Shown: piece by piece, positions 62,456 through 64,000 of the stretch
How the letters are laid out: each line of letters starts with the position of its first letter
How positions within the stretch are numbered: position 1 is the first letter of the stretch
Assembly: GCF_033097485.1 (NCBI RefSeq)
Contig: NZ_AP028634.1
Coordinates: forward strand, 1,479,126 to 1,543,125
Source: Pyrofollis japonicus
Lineage (GTDB): Archaea; Thermoproteota; Thermoprotei_A; Sulfolobales; Pyrodictiaceae
Direction: 5' to 3'
DNA length: 64,000 nucleotides
Position numbers and translations under genes: made by a program
Notes under the pieces: model-generated
The model's input: only the letters and a program-made list of their open reading frames with translations
The model's database searches: none
What the model was told of the DNA's origin: nothing

Positions 62456-63680
62456 CCCTTTGCCTTCTTAGTGCTTCAAGGACTCGCTCCAACACTTCAT
62501 AGTATTCCATTACCGGTATAAGCGTAAGCCTTGATGCATTAAGTGTATAGAACTCCACACGGCTCTCAAAGCGATTCAAGAGTAGCTCTATATATGGTTT
62601 ATACATGAATGCTTGCATTGGCGGCACGATTATCCAGACGCTGTACCCGAGTGAGAGACGCTCTCTTATTATTGTGGACAGCCTTGTGACCGGGTTACCG
62701 CTACCAAACAATGTCTCTATCTCAATCGCTATACTGCTTCCCCATCCTCGCTCAATTCTTATATCAATCGGCACGTTTGCAACAATTGTTTCGACGTTTA
62801 AGGTTGAGGGATCAATACCGATATCTATTACATGTTTTATCGCCGCTAGCTTAAGGGCGTAGTGCGTGAAAGCAGTTTCAGGTCTGGCTTCTTCATCGTC
62901 AATAGCTTGTCTGGAGTAAAACGCGAGCAGCGGGTCGTTGGCCAGCACTTCAAGAGCTCTTGTATAGTTTTCCTCGGCTTTTAATACTACTTGAGACAAA
63001 GTATCTGCATCGATTAGCTCATACAGATTCCCATAAAAGAGCATTGCAAGCCTCTTTAGAGCGTCTCCGGCTGTAGGCATTGTCACTTCAATATAGGGAG
63101 GCAGGCTTGTGAAAACAGCGTGGCGTGCAACTATTCTAGGCTCCCATAGCCTCTTAACAAGTGCAAGTGATTCAGCGCTTCCGTAGAGTACTAGGTATCC
63201 AGGGCCTTGTGCAAAAATCTCGCGCAGTCTATCACTAAGAGTCTTTACAAAACGCATAAAGGATGCTTCGTCGCTTGTCCCTGTTTTTAACGAATCTATG
63301 TTGACAGCGTAGATGCCCGCCCCCCTTATTGCTGCAAGCTGGTACTCGGTGAGCCTCTCAGCAACATACATCACCTGGAATGGGATTGGTGCCTTCCACT
63401 GTGTCTTCAGGACTTCGCGCAGTATTCTCAGAAGAAAATCTAGATAGTCAAGTTCTTTTATGTCTGGTCTAAGTGCTAGTATTATGCGTGCTTTCTCGCT
63501 ATAATCACGTATAGCGATACTGCCAAGCAATACCTCAACGGGGTCGTAGGAGAACCTCGGGGTTTGCGCATCTGGCTCCTTAATGTTGAAGGCTTTATGT
63601 GAACAGATCACTGGTTTACAGTACCATATGCCTAGACTAGTCGAGGGAATGGTTCTATCAAATTCCCGTATCTTAGCCAT
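62439..63680 (-). CDS. Protein of unknown function with possible nuclease-like C-terminus
   Basis: A 413-residue protein I cannot place in a known family. The N-terminal half is alpha/beta, with regular hydrophobic strands (ARIILALRPDIKELDYLDFL, GIYAVNIDSLKTG, GPGYLVLYGSAESLALVKRL). At about 305-325, VPIDIRIERG and IAIEIETLFGSGNP form a D...ExE pattern on adjacent strands, as in PD-(D/E)XK nucleases, but the lysine is absent. A helical end follows. The ATG 63680 start is within a divergent region shared with the ubiquitin-like gene. The nuclease idea is weak. Confidence 0.55.
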   Translation of the reverse strand: MAKIREFDRTIPSTSLGIWYCKPVICSHKAFNIKEPDAQTPRFSYDPVEVLLGSIAIRDYSEKARIILALRPDIKELDYLDFLLRILREVLKTQWKAPIPFQVMYVAERLTEYQLAAIRGAGIYAVNIDSLKTGTSDEASFMRFVKTLSDRLREIFAQGPGYLVLYGSAESLALVKRLWEPRIVARHAVFTSLPPYIEVTMPTAGDALKRLAMLFYGNLYELIDADTLSQVVLKAEENYTRALEVLANDPLLAFYSRQAIDDEEARPETAFTHYALKLAAIKHVIDIGIDPSTLNVETIVANVPIDIRIERGWGSSIAIEIETLFGSGNPVTRLSTIIRERLSLGYSVWIIVPPMQAFMYKPYIELLLNRFESRVEFYTLNASRLTLIPVMEYYEVLERVLEALRRQRVSETK

Positions 63681-63784
63681 ACTACCATCTAAGAGTTACC
63701 TTAATGCGTCTGGTATAGTAATAAACCTTAGTAGTTCCCGTATAAAAGAAAACCTTGCTTCTGCGAAAACGGGGGTATTTGAGA

Positions 63785-63991
63785 ATGGTTAAGCTTATTG
63801 TACGGATATATCCTGATAACAGGGAAGTCGTTATAGATACGAAAAGCGGCTGTGGACGTGAAGTTATAAGGCTCTTAGGGTACTCAAGCGAATCAGTCGT
63901 ACTAGTATACAAGGGTAAGCCGGTTCTCGAGGACACATGTTTTAATGATGGAGATGAGGTAGAAGTCTATGTCGCAACGAGTGGCGGTTAA
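63785..63991 (+). CDS. Ubiquitin-like (MoaD/ThiS/SAMP-type) protein ending in Gly-Gly
   Basis: A 68-residue beta-grasp protein: MVKLIVRIYPDNREVVIDTK, then GREVIRLLGYSSESVVLVYK, GKPVLEDTCFNDGDEVEVYV and the C-terminus ATSGG. The Gly-Gly end is that of sulphur carriers (ThiS, MoaD) and of archaeal ubiquitin-like modifiers (SAMP/Urm1-like), which are activated by an E1-like enzyme. No E1 gene is in the window. ATG 63785 with GGGGGT upstream is preferred over the earlier frame opening at 63755; a TATA-like GTATAAAAG is at about 63738-63746. Confidence 0.75.
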   Translation: MVKLIVRIYPDNREVVIDTKSGCGREVIRLLGYSSESVVLVYKGKPVLEDTCFNDGDEVEVYVATSGG

Positions 63992-64000
63992 TAGGAAATG

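Overview
The window comes from a hyperthermophilic member of the Thermoproteota (Crenarchaeota), most likely Desulfurococcales and possibly Pyrodictiaceae. This rests on gene content. Seen here are an archaellum (arl/fla) operon, transcription factor B with a degenerate zinc ribbon, class I lysyl-tRNA synthetase, a tRNA-splicing endonuclease, Rpo12, eL13, SRP19, deoxyhypusine synthase and diphthine synthase, GTP-type PEP carboxykinase, ADP-forming acyl-CoA synthetase, and the two genes for di-myo-inositol-phosphate, a compatible solute of hyperthermophiles. Many starts lie about 26 nt downstream of a TATA-like box (leaderless mRNAs), while genes inside operons carry GGTGAT-type ribosome binding sites. 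I see no CRISPR array, insertion sequence, integrase or rRNA. No gene-free stretch exceeds about 300 bases.

Layout. 0-8.7 kb: a cyclo-ligase-like gene cut by the edge, a predicted nuclease, deoxyhypusine synthase, a lysine-methyltransferase-like enzyme, a methyltransferase/UbiX pair, a Cys-rich protein, EndA, and a B12/radical-SAM enzyme flanked by helical proteins. 8.3-16.9 kb: information processing (GlyRS, Rpo12, aIF1, TFB, LysRS) mixed with polyamine genes (agmatinase, aminopropyltransferase). 16.9-22.8 kb: a flavoprotein, an eight-CBS protein, di-myo-inositol-phosphate synthesis from two overlapping genes, and the beta subunit of ADP-forming acyl-CoA synthetase. 22.8-34.8 kb: the archaellum region. 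A GC-rich structured element and a membrane-anchored winged-helix regulator (ArnR-like) lie upstream and divergent. They are followed by archaellin, a predicted pilin-like protein, a small two-helix membrane protein, a soluble coiled-coil protein in the ArlX/ArlC position, then ArlG, ArlF, ArlH, ArlI and ArlJ. Just downstream are a large Ig-like surface protein and a second membrane-anchored winged-helix protein. 34.8-49.8 kb: metabolism and housekeeping (PEPCK, tRNA-Val, hexulose-phosphate synthase, DphB, M20 peptidase, ThiR-like regulator, GPN GTPase, NfeD protease, Fur, CTP synthase, PLP enzyme, SRP19). 49.8-55.8 kb: a MacB-type ABC transporter with a 1285-residue surface protein encoded between its ATPase and permease. 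55.9-64 kb: saccharopine-dehydrogenase-like enzyme, tRNA-binding protein, DUF211, Lrp/AsnC, eL13, a nucleoside-type ABC importer without an adjacent binding protein, a predicted nuclease-like protein, and a ubiquitin-like protein ending in Gly-Gly.

The most interesting region is 22.8-34.8 kb. It may hold a self-contained motility regulon with a divergent membrane regulator, a 15-bp palindrome across the predicted archaellin transcription start, two uncharacterised membrane/pilin-like components in the operon, and a surface-sensor plus membrane-winged-helix pair at its end. The second most interesting item is the GC-rich foldable segment at 22861-22951, which has its own TATA-like box and looks like an unassigned structured RNA. 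Function calls rest on recognised motifs and family resemblance read by eye; no database search was run.
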